Shown here one piece after another: positions 45,281 to 56,744 of a stretch of 64,000 bases of DNA; positions within the stretch are counted from its first letter, which is position 1; every line of letters begins with the position of its first letter. This DNA comes from Pseudonectria foliicola (lineage: Eukaryota; Ascomycota; Sordariomycetes; Hypocreales; Nectriaceae), in contig QUZD01000031.1 in assembly GCA_003693505.1 (NCBI GenBank), forward strand, positions 105,121-169,120, read 5' to 3'. The notes beneath the pieces were generated by a model, which saw only the letters and a program-made list of their open reading frames with translations, was not told the DNA's origin and searched no databases. Position numbers and translations under genes: made by a program.

Positions 45281-46301
45281 GGTTGGAACATCGACAACGG
45301 AGCCCGCGGGGGTCTACTTTGAGTTGTTTATACATAATGCAATGACCACCTAGCCAGCGATCTTGGTCAAGAGTTGAATGGGATTGGATTCGCATCAGTC
45401 CACCCACAAAGCACGTCAACCCCACGTCAGAGACACGACGACCTGGATGGGCACGCGCTCGGTCCGTCCCTGAAAACGCCATGTCTGATCTGTAGATGTG
45501 GTTGTGCTTGGCAAGATAAGAAGACGCCGGCTAGGGCAATACACAATCATAAGTAACAGAGAGAGGGGGTCCTTATCGCCGTCTCAGCTCGCGGTCCAAG
45601 CCAAAACAGCTGGTCTGAGGCCCGCCGGGTTCGGAGGAGGAGAAAGATAGATGGCAGTGGGCAGTGGGGAAGGTTGGTCCCCTAACCCAGGAGCTACAGG
45701 GAGCCACAGGCACAGGGGCAAGGCCTCTATGTACTATAGACTACGTGCTGTGAGGTTCCTTGCTTAGGTACGGCGAGCTAGCGATCCTCGCAGTAGTTGG
45801 CCGTCACGGCCGTCCACGCAGCTGGCTTCTACAGTATATAAGGTGATGAGTGCTCGAGTCCATGCTTGAGATGAGTCCATGCTTCGCGTTTCGAGTGCCG
45901 AGTGCGTTCTTGTTTCCCAGCCAGCGGGGTCTTGGGGTCTTGCGCATAAAATAACTCGGGAGCCAGGGCAGTCTGGCGGTGGATCTTCCGGGGCCTCCGT
46001 AGGGCGCAACGGGCCTTGGATCCCCCACTGAAACCCCTGCCGTTTGGGCTGAGGTGCGCCTCTAACGTGCTGGGCTGCGTCTCCCCTCAGGCTCAGGCTT
46101 AGGCCCCTTTGACGACATCGTCATCCGCCCACCCATCCACCCTCCGCCGTCCACTACTTCTCCCCCCATTTCTTCTCTCTGCAACATCACCATCTACAAT
46201 ATCAACCCGCCAACTCCAACCGCTCCCCGCTCCTCTCTTCTCGCAACTTTCCCCCCATTGCCCGCCTCTGCGATCAATGGCTTGAGCTGGGCGAGAGAGC
46301 C
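45281..46301. other. Intergenic region upstream of EOS1
   Basis: About 1.0 kb between two plus-strand genes. The last 200 bp are strongly pyrimidine-rich on the plus strand, as expected for the EOS1 leader. No other gene supported. Confidence 0.5.
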
Positions 46302-47419
46302 ATGGCCGCTCCCTCCCCGCTCCAACGGGGCTCATCCACCTCTCTAGGCCACCACCCTCCTCCTCCCGCTGCTCCTCCGCCTCCTCCGCTGCCTCCCCAC
46401 GACCTGCTCTCTCCGACGCCCGCATCATCCAAGGCCGCCGCCGCTGCTGCTGCTGCTGCTGCCGCTACCGCCTCGCCTCCCGCCGGACATGCCGTCCACC
46501 CGTCCCTCCTGCAACCGCGCGTCGCCGTCGTCCTCAACGTGCCCCCGCCCTGGCACCCGTGGCTCTTCGCCCTCCGCCTCGTCTCCATCCTGCCCGCCTT
46601 GTGGTGGGGGCTGCCCTCGGCCCTCCAGCTGCTCCTCCGCGTGCTGCCCGGGCCCGAGCCCGCTGTTGTCGCCGCCGGCTCTTCGGCCATGGGCGTTGAT
46701 GCCGATGCTCGGTACTCCCTGACCGAGACCGGCCTCGCCACGATATGGGTGCGTTGGTCGTTTTGTCTTCCCTTGTGCAGGCGAGCGTTGAACTGATGGG
46801 AATGGATAGTGCTTTGCGTCGGGATACCTCTCCTTCTTCTTCACCGACTGCCTCATGTCGAGATGGTAAGCCACGGCCGCCAATTGCCGCCTCCCCTCCC
46901 CTCCCCTCCCATTCTAGAATTATACAGACGACTAACAGCATCGGCAGGCTCATCAACTACACTCCCCAGGCCACCATGGTCCGCCTCGTTACCATAAACG
47001 CCGTCAACGCCTACATCACCTCCAATGTCCTGTCTCTCACCGGCGGCTTCCAGGACCCTCGCCTCCTCCTCCTCGGCTGGATCGGCATTGCCACGGTACG
47101 CTTCCACCTCTTGACCCTCAATTGAAACCCATGCACACATACCTCCGAGACAGCAGACCATGACTGACTTTGACAGACCCTCACCATGCTCTACCACGTC
47201 ACCCACCAAAAGATCAATATTCGCAAGGAAACATCCACCTCCATCAACGTCTTCTCCATTGCCAGTTTCATCAGCATGGTGACCCTGCTCGCTCACATGC
47301 ACATCTACACCCCCGACTACCCCAAGAGCCCCCTCGTCGTCTTTGGCCGCCACGTCTGGGACGAGGCATCTCGCGTAGCGACCCAGATCAGACACGGTTA
47401 TGAGCAACAAGAGCTTTGA
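46302..47419 (+). CDS. EOS1: N-glycosylation protein Eos1
   Basis: Four exons (46302-46748, 46810-46865, 46948-47095, 47177-47419) give 297 residues. The disordered N-terminus is Pro-rich with an 11-residue alanine run (about 45-55, encoded by GCC/GCT repeats). The Eos1 domain then shows PWHPWLFALRLVSILPALWW, SLTETGLATIWCFASGYLSF, LINYTPQATMVRLVTINAVN and TLTMLYHVTHQKINIRKE, with four hydrophobic spans. Eos1 is an ER membrane protein required for normal N-glycosylation and oxidative-stress tolerance in yeast. The poly-Ala/poly-Pro extension is unusual and may vary between strains through slippage. Junctions are all GT-AG and in frame; the small second exon (56 nt) encodes CFASGYLSFFFTDCLMSR. 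Confidence 0.9.
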
Positions 47420-48220
47420 GGCCGGCGGCACGCGCTTGGCAGGCTCGAGGGCGACGTCCCTTTTTTTTTCCTCTTTCAAAAAGAGCCAAATCTGTTACTA
47501 TCACTGCAACCAATCTACCCTTCAAGCATGGCGTTTTGAGAAACGACTGGTTCGCTTCCCTATGCACGTTCTGGTTGGATTGCCTCTCTTCTAAAACATT
47601 TGATATCCCGCCCGGAATAACGGGGCACACCGATCTATCATCACGTATACCTTACGTCATTTTATCTGCTGGAGTTGGGGGAAGAGTGCTTGCGCGCGCA
47701 AATCATGTATGGGCTGTTTCATCTCGCTTCTTATCAACTACCCAAATCAAAACATTCACATCATCTTCACTGGGACAAAGTACGCAACATCTCGGCATGT
47801 GATTTCGGAATCGTCATTGTATTTGTAGGGGTCTACGGCTGGGCTTGCCTAGTAATTGTAACGAATGACCGACAAGCCATGCTGTCATGCTTTGCCCGTA
47901 GCCTGGGCCCTCTGCACGGGGACCGGATAGGACAGACACATGCGGACTGGTCTGGTCTACCCGCCCGAGCGGGTGCAAAAGGGGTATAATACTCTCTCCC
48001 AAAACTGAAGATAGCCGCCATGGGAGACAAAACTCGCATTGACGGATGCCCGTCGTCCTTCAAAAGTGATCGGAGCGGAGCCTCGGGGTGTCTCGTCGGT
48101 AGACACACCACCGGATGGAAGGAGGCGCGCAAACAAGGCTGAGGCTATGCGTCCTGAATGTCCTCGTCGCCAACGTGACCCAACGGGGTAGCGGTTGACA
48201 GGACGACGGGCATGCGGCGC
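47420..48220. other. Convergent region EOS1 / SUI1
   Basis: About 800 bp between the stop codons of EOS1 and SUI1. It holds both 3' regions; a T-run and TTTCCTCTTTC stretch follows EOS1. No gene seen. Confidence 0.5.
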
Positions 48221-48938
48221 TTAGAAGCCGTGGACCTTGATTGTCTTGGCATCTAGCTCAAGGCCTTCCTTCTTGTCGATGAGAAATTCCTGGACATCTT
48301 TACGCTGATCGCCCTGGAGCTGGATCACCTCTCCCATCTCAGAGTCATTGACGATGGTGCCATTGCAGGCTGTATCGGGAGTTAGAACGAATGCGCGCAG
48401 GCAGGAAGATGAAGCCAGACATACCAAACTTCTTCTTGATGACCTTGAGAATCTTCTTCTGGTCGAACTTCTTTGGCAGACCCTGGACAGTGGTCAGAGT
48501 CTTACGTCCATTACGCTCTGCGAGAGATGTGTTAGCTTTTACGATTGCCAGAGAAGGTGCACGAGTGCGGTTGGGGGGTCGTAATACGTACGCTGAATGC
48601 GTATATGGATGTAATTCTGCGTCTGCTTGACTTCTCCTCCTGTGTCTTCGTCGGCTTCGGCGAAGGGGTCTAGTAGGATTTGTTAGCATGGAGAACCAAA
48701 GGCCATCTTCATCCTGATCTGTCATGTCGAGATGGGGTGCGGGGGATATGAAACCAAAACGAATGTGGCTTGGCGGTAAATGGATGCAGGTACGCGACAG
48801 ATATGACGATCCTAACCACAAGGCGCGCAACGGTCCACCGCAGGGTTTGAAAAGCAAAATCAAGGGAGAAGAGCGGCCAAGAGGCATCGCAAACAGGAGA
48901 TCCGACATACCGTAGGTCTTCAAGTTTTCGATGGACAT
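48221..48938 (-). CDS. SUI1: Translation initiation factor eIF1 (SUI1)
   Basis: Four exons on the minus strand (48938-48911, 48669-48592, 48517-48425, 48369-48221) give 115 residues, the normal eIF1 size. It starts MSIENLKTYDPFAEADED and carries the SUI1 fold: NYIHIRIQQRNGRKTLTTVQ, GLPKKFDQKKILKVIKKKF, ACNGTIVNDSEMGEVIQLQG and a final AKTIKVHGF. eIF1 binds the 40S P-site region and enforces stringent AUG selection. The first intron is long for this window (241 nt). The start codon has T at -3, -2 and -1 (TTTATG), a poor context. Poor context of the eIF1 AUG is a known autoregulatory feature across eukaryotes, so it probably sets expression here. Confidence 0.95.
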
Positions 48939-50843
48939 AAACTCGGAGGTAGCGGGGTGACCTTGGGAAATGGGTTTTGTGGAGGAGAAAAGGATGTTTT
49001 CAGCGACCGCTTGACGAAATAGCGCCTCGCTGGAGAGTAGTGGTTCTGGTGGGAGTACGGAAAAGGTTGGTTGTATTTGCTGGTGGAAGGCGATGCCTTT
49101 GGTGCGACGGAGACGAAGCGGCCGGGGGGGCGGTATGGGGAGGAATGCGAGGGTTTGGATTGATTGTGGGAAAGGCGAGGTTGAGGGAGAGGAAGAAGAG
49201 TTAAGAAGAGAGGGGGGAGGGGCACGAGCGCGGGAGAGTGGATTGGCGGGCAGCTGGTGGCAGGCGAAAGACTCCCGGAGAAGGCGATTGATGCCTGATT
49301 TGAGAGGCCGCCACAGACCTTGCCAGCCACACGGCGCGCTCTTCTGCCCACTCTCGTGGAGGTGAGTGCCACACCATCATGGCTCACCCACACAAATGGG
49401 CCTGCTTGGGAGCACATGCCGACGACAGATCGACTCACCAGCACCGGCGATTGGTGTGTCTTGTGCGGGTGCTGCATGAGGCAGATATGCAGTGTACTAC
49501 TGTACTGTACTGTAAAATAAGCACGCAAGTCGAACGCAGCCTTGACAGCATCAGCACTGCTGACTGCGCTCTATCTGTTGGTTTTCCACACCTTACCTAC
49601 CTTACCGCGGGTTCTTTTGCCATCACGGAGAGGTATTGTGCAAAGTACCCATGTAACTTGTACAGATTCCTCCGTACATGGACCAACATGGAAAACCCAC
49701 TCTAAAGCAAATACCCAACCCAGATACACCGCTGCATCCACCTCAGGGGCTCAGGCAGTCGGGGGTGATTTCCGGTTGCCAAAGGCCAACCCCCGGATTC
49801 AATACCCAACACCCAACCCCCTTGGCGCCCTTTTTCCTGTGTGACATTCTCTGTCTCTCTGTGCCGCTCTCCTTCTCTCCTTCTCTCTTCCTCCCCCCAA
49901 CGCGTCCCGTGAACCCCGTCTGGCCACCCTAGACCTAGACTCTCGGAGTTTGTCAGTCACTTTGCTCGCGTGACGCACGCCGCCCAGGGCTGTGCAGTCG
50001 TTGCATGCAATGAAAGAAAGAAAGGCAGCCGCCTTGTGTCAGCCCATTCACCCCCGTCAACCTGCGGATACCTGCTCATAGCCTATCCTCATCTTAAAGA
50101 GGCTTCCCGTTTCCCGTGTGATGTGACGAAATGACACAGACGGACTTACCGGTGTAGCAAAATTGCCAATACGTATCACAGATTATGTCGAGGCCACGTC
50201 CCCAGCCACAGCTCCATGCAAAGAGGTTTCCATGCAAAGAGGTTTCCATGGCGAAGCCTTCTCCCCCTTTGCCTTGTGCACGTGCACAGACATGTATTCT
50301 ATTTCCTGTATCCAGTCGTTGCTTCCTCAACTTCTGCCACAACGAGCTTGTCCCCTTATTCGCCACCACCAAGCATCCCTGGCTGCCATGCTAAGCATTC
50401 GAGTCAGCGGGTAGTCCCGAATGGTCAAACAGACCTCTTAGTCACCGCCGTTGCCTTGGCTGTCTGGTCATGTCTGATGGCGGCGGTTCTAGATGCAGTC
50501 CAAGCAGGAACACGAAGACTCAAAGACCATTGCAACAACAGCCTCATCATGGAAAGCCCGTCAAACCCCGTCAGACCCCGTCTGACTCCGTCGTGCCCCA
50601 CCAAGCACCAGGAAACTGTGGAGGCATCCGATGACGTCGAAAGTAGGGTTGTTCTTGTGGTCCCCTTTTTGCGTTCCACATTACCACTATTGTACCTACG
50701 TACCCTAGAATGCTGGTCGTATGCTAACCTCGATTTAGCGTGGTGATGAACGAGTTTGAGGCACTCGACAATGCCGTTGAAACACACTGCTTATTCCGAC
50801 GTTGCCTCCGCTACGCAGTCATCCCACTGGCCAAACTCTGATC
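48939..50843. other. Divergent intergenic region SUI1 / TRM44
   Basis: About 1.9 kb with no supported gene. It contains CT-rich leader-like sequence near 49,850-49,910, a GTACTACTGTACTGTACTGTA stretch near 49,492, a 16-bp tandem duplication at 50,214-50,245, and an out-of-frame ATG (50,771) that overlaps the TRM44 start. Confidence 0.5.
50214..50245. repeat. Tandem duplication CCATGCAAAGAGGTTT x2
   Basis: Two perfect adjacent copies of a 16-mer, followed by CCATGG, in the TRM44 upstream region. Each copy carries ATGCAAAG. Possible duplicated binding site or slippage. Confidence 0.75.
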
Positions 50844-52439
50844 ATGGCCAAAGAGGAAGAAAGCTCAGAAATCCCCAGCGAGAAGAAGATCCCCTTTGAG
50901 CCCGACCAGCTGCCGCCGGGTTCCCTACCCTTCATTCACGATGGAAGCGGTAGCGTATGGGAACCCATGTGCCGCATTGCGTGCTCCTACAGCCCATACC
51001 ACTTTACAAAGGTCATGATGAACCTAATCAAGAACCCCAACCTCAACTCCAACTGGCTGTTTCGAGCAGACATTCTGTACGATGACCAGGATTGCGTGGC
51101 AGAGACTGCGACCGCTGGTGCCGGTGCTCCTGCGGACAGTGACATGAATACTTCCATATACGCCGCTCCCCCGGTAATGCAGGGCTTTGAGCTTCAGCGA
51201 ACGTTGGTTCGCAAATTGATTCCCCGCAACACCCAGCGCGACGAGCCTCTAGATCAAACATGCTGTTTCTACCAGTCCGCAGAACCTGATCCTGAGGATC
51301 CCGAGGCGTCGCAGCCGGATGCCGCCATTACCAAAACTCTCGTCGTCTACACGCCGCACTGTTCCACTGCCGCGGACCTCCCCTTCTACCACCCCAAAGT
51401 CCACGGCATTGCCCAGCTCCACGAATGGGATCCGTCTACCGCTTCTGGTACCATCTCGGTGCACTTCTTGCGCTTCCCACCTGGCGATGACGTGCCCGCC
51501 AAGGGAGCGGAAACGAAGCTTCAGCGCATCGCCTACCACCTGCTTGAAATTCTGCACAAGCATGGCCACAGCTCGGCAGCGGGCTACATAAAGCGTGTAA
51601 ATCACGATGTCGTCGTCCCTCAGCCCCGTTTCCAGGACCGTTACTCAGCACTCAAGAACCGATATGCGCGTGCTCTCGTCGAGAGCTGGGCCGAAACAAC
51701 GGATCCTGCCAAGCATGTTTTTGAGGATCTGGGCATAGCGAGCTTCCTCATAGAGCTATGGGCTGACATGTACCGCGACAAGGAGTTCCCTGGCTTTGTT
51801 GACATTGGCTGCGGCAACGGGTTGCTCGTGCACATCTTGCGAGAGGAGGGCTACGCTGGCTGGGGCTTCGATGCACGTGCCCGCAAGTCATGGGCAAAGT
51901 ACAGCTCGCCGTCACCCGCATCACCGACGGGAAATGCGCTTGAGCGACTGCTTCTGCTTCCCAGTGTTGTTCCAAAGGGTGCCGACGGTGAGAACCAGGC
52001 GATTGGTCCCGAAGATATCCACGACGGCATCTTCCCCAAGGGTACCTTCATCATATCCAACCATGCCGATGAGCTGACGCCGTGGACACCTATTCTCGCC
52101 ACCATATCCGATTGTCCGTTCTTGATGATTCCGTGCTGCAGCCACAACCTAACAGGAGATCGATTCCGCGCGCCCTTCCCCCGCGACAAGACAAAGGCGC
52201 GGTCGACGTTCGCGTCACTGGTTGATTGGGTCTCTTGCGTGGCCGAGGACTGCGGCTGGGAGGTCGAGACGGAGATGTTAAGAATCCCCAGCACTCGCAA
52301 CACAGGCCTACTGGGGCGTCGCCGCACGCGGGATGTCGAGGAAGTGGATCTTGACGCCGTGGTGGCCAAATATGGCGGTGTGGAAGGATACTACGACAAC
52401 GTTGCGCGACTCGTCAAGACGGGCCCACGAGGTCACTGA
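50844..52439 (+). CDS. TRM44: tRNA (uracil-2'-O-)-methyltransferase Trm44
   Basis: Single exon, 531 residues from the first in-frame ATG at 50,844 (MAKEEESSEIPSEKKIPFEP); the frame is open about 14 codons further upstream but has no ATG there. A conserved N-terminal part has GSVWEPMCRIACSYSPYHFT. The SAM-dependent methyltransferase domain begins near residue 318 with FVDIGCGNGLLVHILREEGY (motif I), then GWGFDARARKSW and FIISNHADELTPWTPILA, and the Trm44-typical PFLMIPCCSHNLTGDRF. Trm44 makes 2'-O-methyluridine at position 44 of tRNA-Ser in the cytoplasm. An ATG at 50,771 in another frame opens a 42-codon upstream frame overlapping the start. No introns are needed. Confidence 0.92.
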   Translation: MAKEEESSEIPSEKKIPFEPDQLPPGSLPFIHDGSGSVWEPMCRIACSYSPYHFTKVMMNLIKNPNLNSNWLFRADILYDDQDCVAETATAGAGAPADSDMNTSIYAAPPVMQGFELQRTLVRKLIPRNTQRDEPLDQTCCFYQSAEPDPEDPEASQPDAAITKTLVVYTPHCSTAADLPFYHPKVHGIAQLHEWDPSTASGTISVHFLRFPPGDDVPAKGAETKLQRIAYHLLEILHKHGHSSAAGYIKRVNHDVVVPQPRFQDRYSALKNRYARALVESWAETTDPAKHVFEDLGIASFLIELWADMYRDKEFPGFVDIGCGNGLLVHILREEGYAGWGFDARARKSWAKYSSPSPASPTGNALERLLLLPSVVPKGADGENQAIGPEDIHDGIFPKGTFIISNHADELTPWTPILATISDCPFLMIPCCSHNLTGDRFRAPFPRDKTKARSTFASLVDWVSCVAEDCGWEVETEMLRIPSTRNTGLLGRRRTRDVEEVDLDAVVAKYGGVEGYYDNVARLVKTGPRGH

Positions 52440-54505
52440 AGAGCGCATCAACGTCCTAAGATTTCACGAGGGTTATGGCTGTTATACTGCAACCCACAAA
52501 AGGGATATGCTCACGCATGGTTGTCTAGACAGGGGCCAGGACGAACAGATAAAGTCACTGAAGAAAGCCCCATTCACGTATGAAATTTCATGGGGAAAGG
52601 TGGCCTCTGCAGCTAAACCAGACCCGTCAAAATTGCAGTCGGAGCCGTCATCAGGTCCATGTTGTTGTTGTTCTCCCCGTGGGAGCCGGGAACCATAGGG
52701 GTTTCAGCATAAGGCGAACCCAACGTCCTTTCAGTGTATGGAATGAGTGTATTGTCTCGTACTATACCATTCATAGCATAGACACTCGCGCAACTCCTAA
52801 CAGAACGTGGTATCCTAGTCCAGCCACGCTTCATATTTGTGGTATAGCAATGGCACACTATAGGCAACGACCGGCCATTGTCTCTGGTAAAAGTTGAAGC
52901 CGGCGAAGATTGGCTTTTAGCCGTATGGCAGACCTGAAGTCCGTCAAGGGTCTCTCGGTCCATCTGATAGATCATTTCCCAACTTGGGCCTCCCTAATTA
53001 TGACTTTGCTTTTGCCTTGGTCATCTTCTGCAACTGGACAATCCCCGGCACGGCCCGGAGTATCCCAGCGGGGTGTTTCCGCGCTGTCTGGTGAGCTTTT
53101 TCATGCCCAATAGGCTACGGATGAGGTTGAGAGAGGAGGTCTAAAACATGCTACCTGAGGCATAGACTCTGTCAATGCGGTCGATTGAGTCTTGTCGGGT
53201 ATCTGTAACGAGAGGTGCAGATCGAGGAGAGGGAGTGTGGGAATACGATCGATCCAGATTCGCCAGACTCGACGACGAGGCAACGCCAGACCAAACAGAA
53301 CAGGCCTCGGTACTTGACGGTCAAAATGGCCAGGGAGATGGACGAGGAGCAGTGGCAAAACTGTCGTCGTGGACGATGCTATTCTGGGGGGTCTCACAAT
53401 GGAGGAGAGAACTGCGAGAGGCTGTTTACACCCATCGGGGAGGCGGACTGACCACATGCTTGGTTTGGATCGGGCATCGGGGACTCTCATTGCCAACGAC
53501 GAATCGTGGAGGCGTATCTTCCTCCGAATTGGCTCAGCATGTGCATGCTGTGCTGCACGTCGACGGCAACAATCTCATCAACCCCATCGAGCCACCCACA
53601 TTCATCATCTGCCAGCCGCCCATTGCACCTCATGCAGTCAGTCCCCTGTACTGTGCATCCAGCTGCTCTGACTTGGCCCAGCCTAGTATTTCCAGCTACC
53701 TGGTCGATGACATGTACGTCTCCCGTCTTTCCAGCGGGCGCTCTGTCCACCCAAACTGCATGGATGGACCTTTGAGCTGCAACCACCAGCTTTTTGGCCA
53801 GGCGGCAGCATCGCGTTGTGGAATCGAGCTGTTGTTAGTATGGTCAGCATGCTCTTCTTCATTTCTTTCCTGCATTCCCCCCACTTTGCCCAGTCCATGC
53901 CGTCCCATCCACAGTAACGCCTCTCGAAACAGCTTCGGCCGAGATGGATGCTGCGCGGGTTTATGCATCACGTACGGTTTGCAGTCTAACCGCCGAGACA
54001 GCTTATTCTTTCCTGACTTAGCCCTGAAGCACAGTCGGCCGTCTTCAATCTAATTCATGCCCAGCTGCCTGCAAGTCTTCGGTAGACGTTGTTGCAGCGG
54101 CAGTGCGTTCTGCCTTCTCAGTGGCTGCCATACAACCATCTACATCCGGGTCTCTCTACCATGGCGGTCCAGGATGGACAACGCCATATGCAGTCAATTC
54201 TCCATTGAGCCAGGCTTGGCTCGCCTCACGATGCACTTGGCCGAGTCGCACAAGACGCGGCCCATGCCTGGAAACTGAAGTGCTTCTGCCCACCTTTCCA
54301 GTACACGGATTCCTTCCTCGCGTTACTCATAAAGAGATGAAGAAGACTCCCTGAGGACCGTAACACTGCCTTGGCACAACCAACCCACCGATCTCAAGAT
54401 TTGTTCCTTGCTATTTGCCTAGAGCGGCCACAGCTTGTACTTGCCAGTCTCGACCTCTGATCAAAATCCTTGCCTCGATTCCTGCCTCTTCTCTTGGTGT
54501 TTCCA
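52440..54505. other. Intergenic region TRM44 - unknown gene
   Basis: About 2.07 kb. A plus-strand frame is open at 53,175-54,053, but its composition (many Ser, Cys, His, Arg) and overlap with antisense frames look like chance, and no domain is recognisable. The region otherwise holds the 3' end of TRM44 and the promoter of the next gene. Confidence 0.45.
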
Positions 54506-55362
54506 ATGGCGCACGAGCCTTATTACGCCATCTATGTCTGCCCATCTCGGGTCAAAGAGCAGCAGCGCGAGGCCATTACCGAGAGCCTCTTGATGAGTCC
54601 GTCACAACAGCCTAATACCAGCGGCTATCGGATTCTCACTCATTCGTGTCGGGACATGACGCTCTCCGTTATCCAGGGCATGGTAAGCTGCCTCCATTTT
54701 CCAGTTGTCTTGGAATATCGTCTTTTTTTTCTTGGCTCGAGGCCAACAACCACTCATAGAATGTGCCCCTAAGAGCTTGGGCTGCCGACCATAACCGCTA
54801 CATTCCTGATCTATTCAAGCCCAGCATTGATCCCGAGGTCTTCCGTCTTGAATCCAACCAGATGCTTTGGCCGGCTAGAAGACACACAGCGGTTGCGGTG
54901 CCGCTCCACAGCTGCCGAGTAACCGTGGAGTTGTTGGGACGAGACGACGAGAGTGATGAAGGTTTGGAGTACACCTGGGACCCCAGCGTCGTCATCCACC
55001 TCAACGAGGTTGGCCTGCGCTTCCGTGGACCTGGAAGCCTACGATTCATCTACATCCTCTTCAAGGTCCGCCCAGACCCAGAGGGACGCCGGGTTACCAC
55101 GCCGAGCCGCCGCAAGGGCTCACGCACTGGCTGGGAGCGCATCTACTTTTCCAAACCGAAACCAAAGGCCAAAGACGATGCCGCAGCGCCTCCGCCTCCG
55201 CCGCTGACCTTGCAGCCCCAATTCAACCTCAACGAGGCGCTGTCCGAACCGAGCTCGGAACTGCCAGAGAGTACGTCAAAGGTGCTGCTACCCAGTATCA
55301 AGGTGTACAGACCCAAGATTCCAGACAGCCTGCCCCCGATTGACGAATTACCAACCGAGTGA
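54506..55362 (+). CDS. Protein of unknown function, 259 residues
   Basis: Two exons (54506-54682, 54760-55362) joined by a 77 nt GT-AG intron. It starts MAHEPYYAIYVCPSRVKEQQ. Residues about 1-190 look folded: GYRILTHSCRDMTLSVIQGM, NVPLRAWAADHNRYIPDLFK, then HSCRVTVELLGRDDESDE and SLRFIYILFKVRP. The rest is Pro/Ser-rich and disordered. I recognise no family, signal peptide or membrane span. Support comes from balanced codon use, an A at -3 of the ATG (CCAATG), and a clean intron that joins two open frames. Probably a lineage-conserved gene of unknown role. Confidence 0.7.
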
Positions 55363-56744
55363 GGCACACTATTTGTTAGCACAAGGGTTTGAGATTGGAC
55401 CGCATGTGTTCTCTACGTTGTCTGTATCTGCCTACACAGGTCAGCAACTGTGATGTTGGAATCTGGGCTCATTATCTCTTGGGTGCACCACCCATCATAG
55501 ATTCACAGCTACCAGGCAGTGCTTCATGATCAATACCACACATCTATAAGCTGCCTTTTCTCAGCCCACCGCCGCTCAATTCCCTCGTGATGCCGCATCC
55601 CTTTTCAACCCCCAAGACCGCCTGTTACTCTGTAATCGACATAGAATAGCTAGACGATGAGCCTGCCTTGCGAGACTCGGCTCTGTCGAGACGACCCCCC
55701 ACATTTGCTTCCCACAAAGTCTTGTCACCCAATTCTCGCCATGCAACCTGGCCCTCCCACTCAGAAGAGATGGGAGCGTGGGATGCTGTTCTGCCTGCCC
55801 GCCTGCACTTCCTTGGCGACGCGCCCCCGTTCCGGCGTCTTCTGTTTCGGGTACCGGGCTACACCAGCTGCAGCTGCAGCTGGGCTGAGCTAGGAGAGGA
55901 GTGGCGTACGCGGACCACTGGGTGCCTTATCGATCCAAGACTCTTCCTTTCAGCTCAGTGGTGCTCTGTAGCCGGGAAAGGGTCAGCAGGCAGCGCTACC
56001 AGCTGCACGAGTTTGATTCGATACGTGATGTAGGTAGATCTTCTCGGTGGCGCTTGAGACATTGAAGCCGGCGTGAAGACATCTGCCAAATCTACCCAAG
56101 TACATTTCCAAACGGGAACAGGGCCAGCTGTGGAGCTCTGCAGCTCCGCAAAAAGGAAGAAGAGATCTCAGACTTTTCAGTAGCCAATAGCCTACGGTAC
56201 TATGCAGCTACTGTACCGTAGTATACGGCCGGAAGAGGCCCTGGGTTCCCCGATGCCATGCAGGGTTCTTGCAGTCTGCATCTGAACACTCATGTAGGAA
56301 GATGTTTCTCTGAACCTGGGGCGTTCACAGCATGACTCGTTGAGCCGATAGGACTGTAGGTTAACTGACAAGTTCTGTACAGGGTTTCTCTAGTTAGGGT
56401 ACTTGGCTGGACCTTGTGCAATACAGGATTGAGCTGAAACAAAATGAAAGAAGACAAGGGAAAATAATCATGAGACGAGCAAAACCGGACAAGTTTTGCA
56501 ACCCACTCGAGGGGAAACCAATCCATCTCATTCAGAAGTATAGAAAGACAGGGCAGAAATAGGAAACCCAGCATCGTGTATTCTTCAACCATCAAACGTG
56601 TATCCATCGTGTTCATTTTCCATAGTCGGGTATTGGCCCAGAAACTTTGGCCAGCAATCTTTCAATGAGCCACGCTCTCGACAACCTCTACTTTTACAAC
56701 TGAGCTACAGTCTTTTCGGGCTGGCGTACTAGAATCGAGGTTCT
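55363..56744. other. Convergent intergenic region between two unrecognised genes
   Basis: About 1.4 kb between two stop codons. A 9-bp inverted repeat lies at 56,192-56,221 and a GGAGCT/AGCTCC dyad at 56,132-56,147. No gene is supported. Confidence 0.45.
56192..56221. repeat. Inverted repeat CTACGGTAC / GTACCGTAG
   Basis: Perfect 9-bp arms with a 12-nt loop in convergent intergenic DNA; could form a hairpin at the 3' end of a transcript, or be chance. Confidence 0.6.

Noticed and set aside
50802..50843. Earlier start for TRM44
   Set aside because: The frame is open but has no ATG; the first in-frame ATG is at 50,844.
53175..54053. A 292-codon plus-strand open frame
   Set aside because: Overlaps antisense frames, has odd composition, no domain and no splice or start support; regarded as chance.
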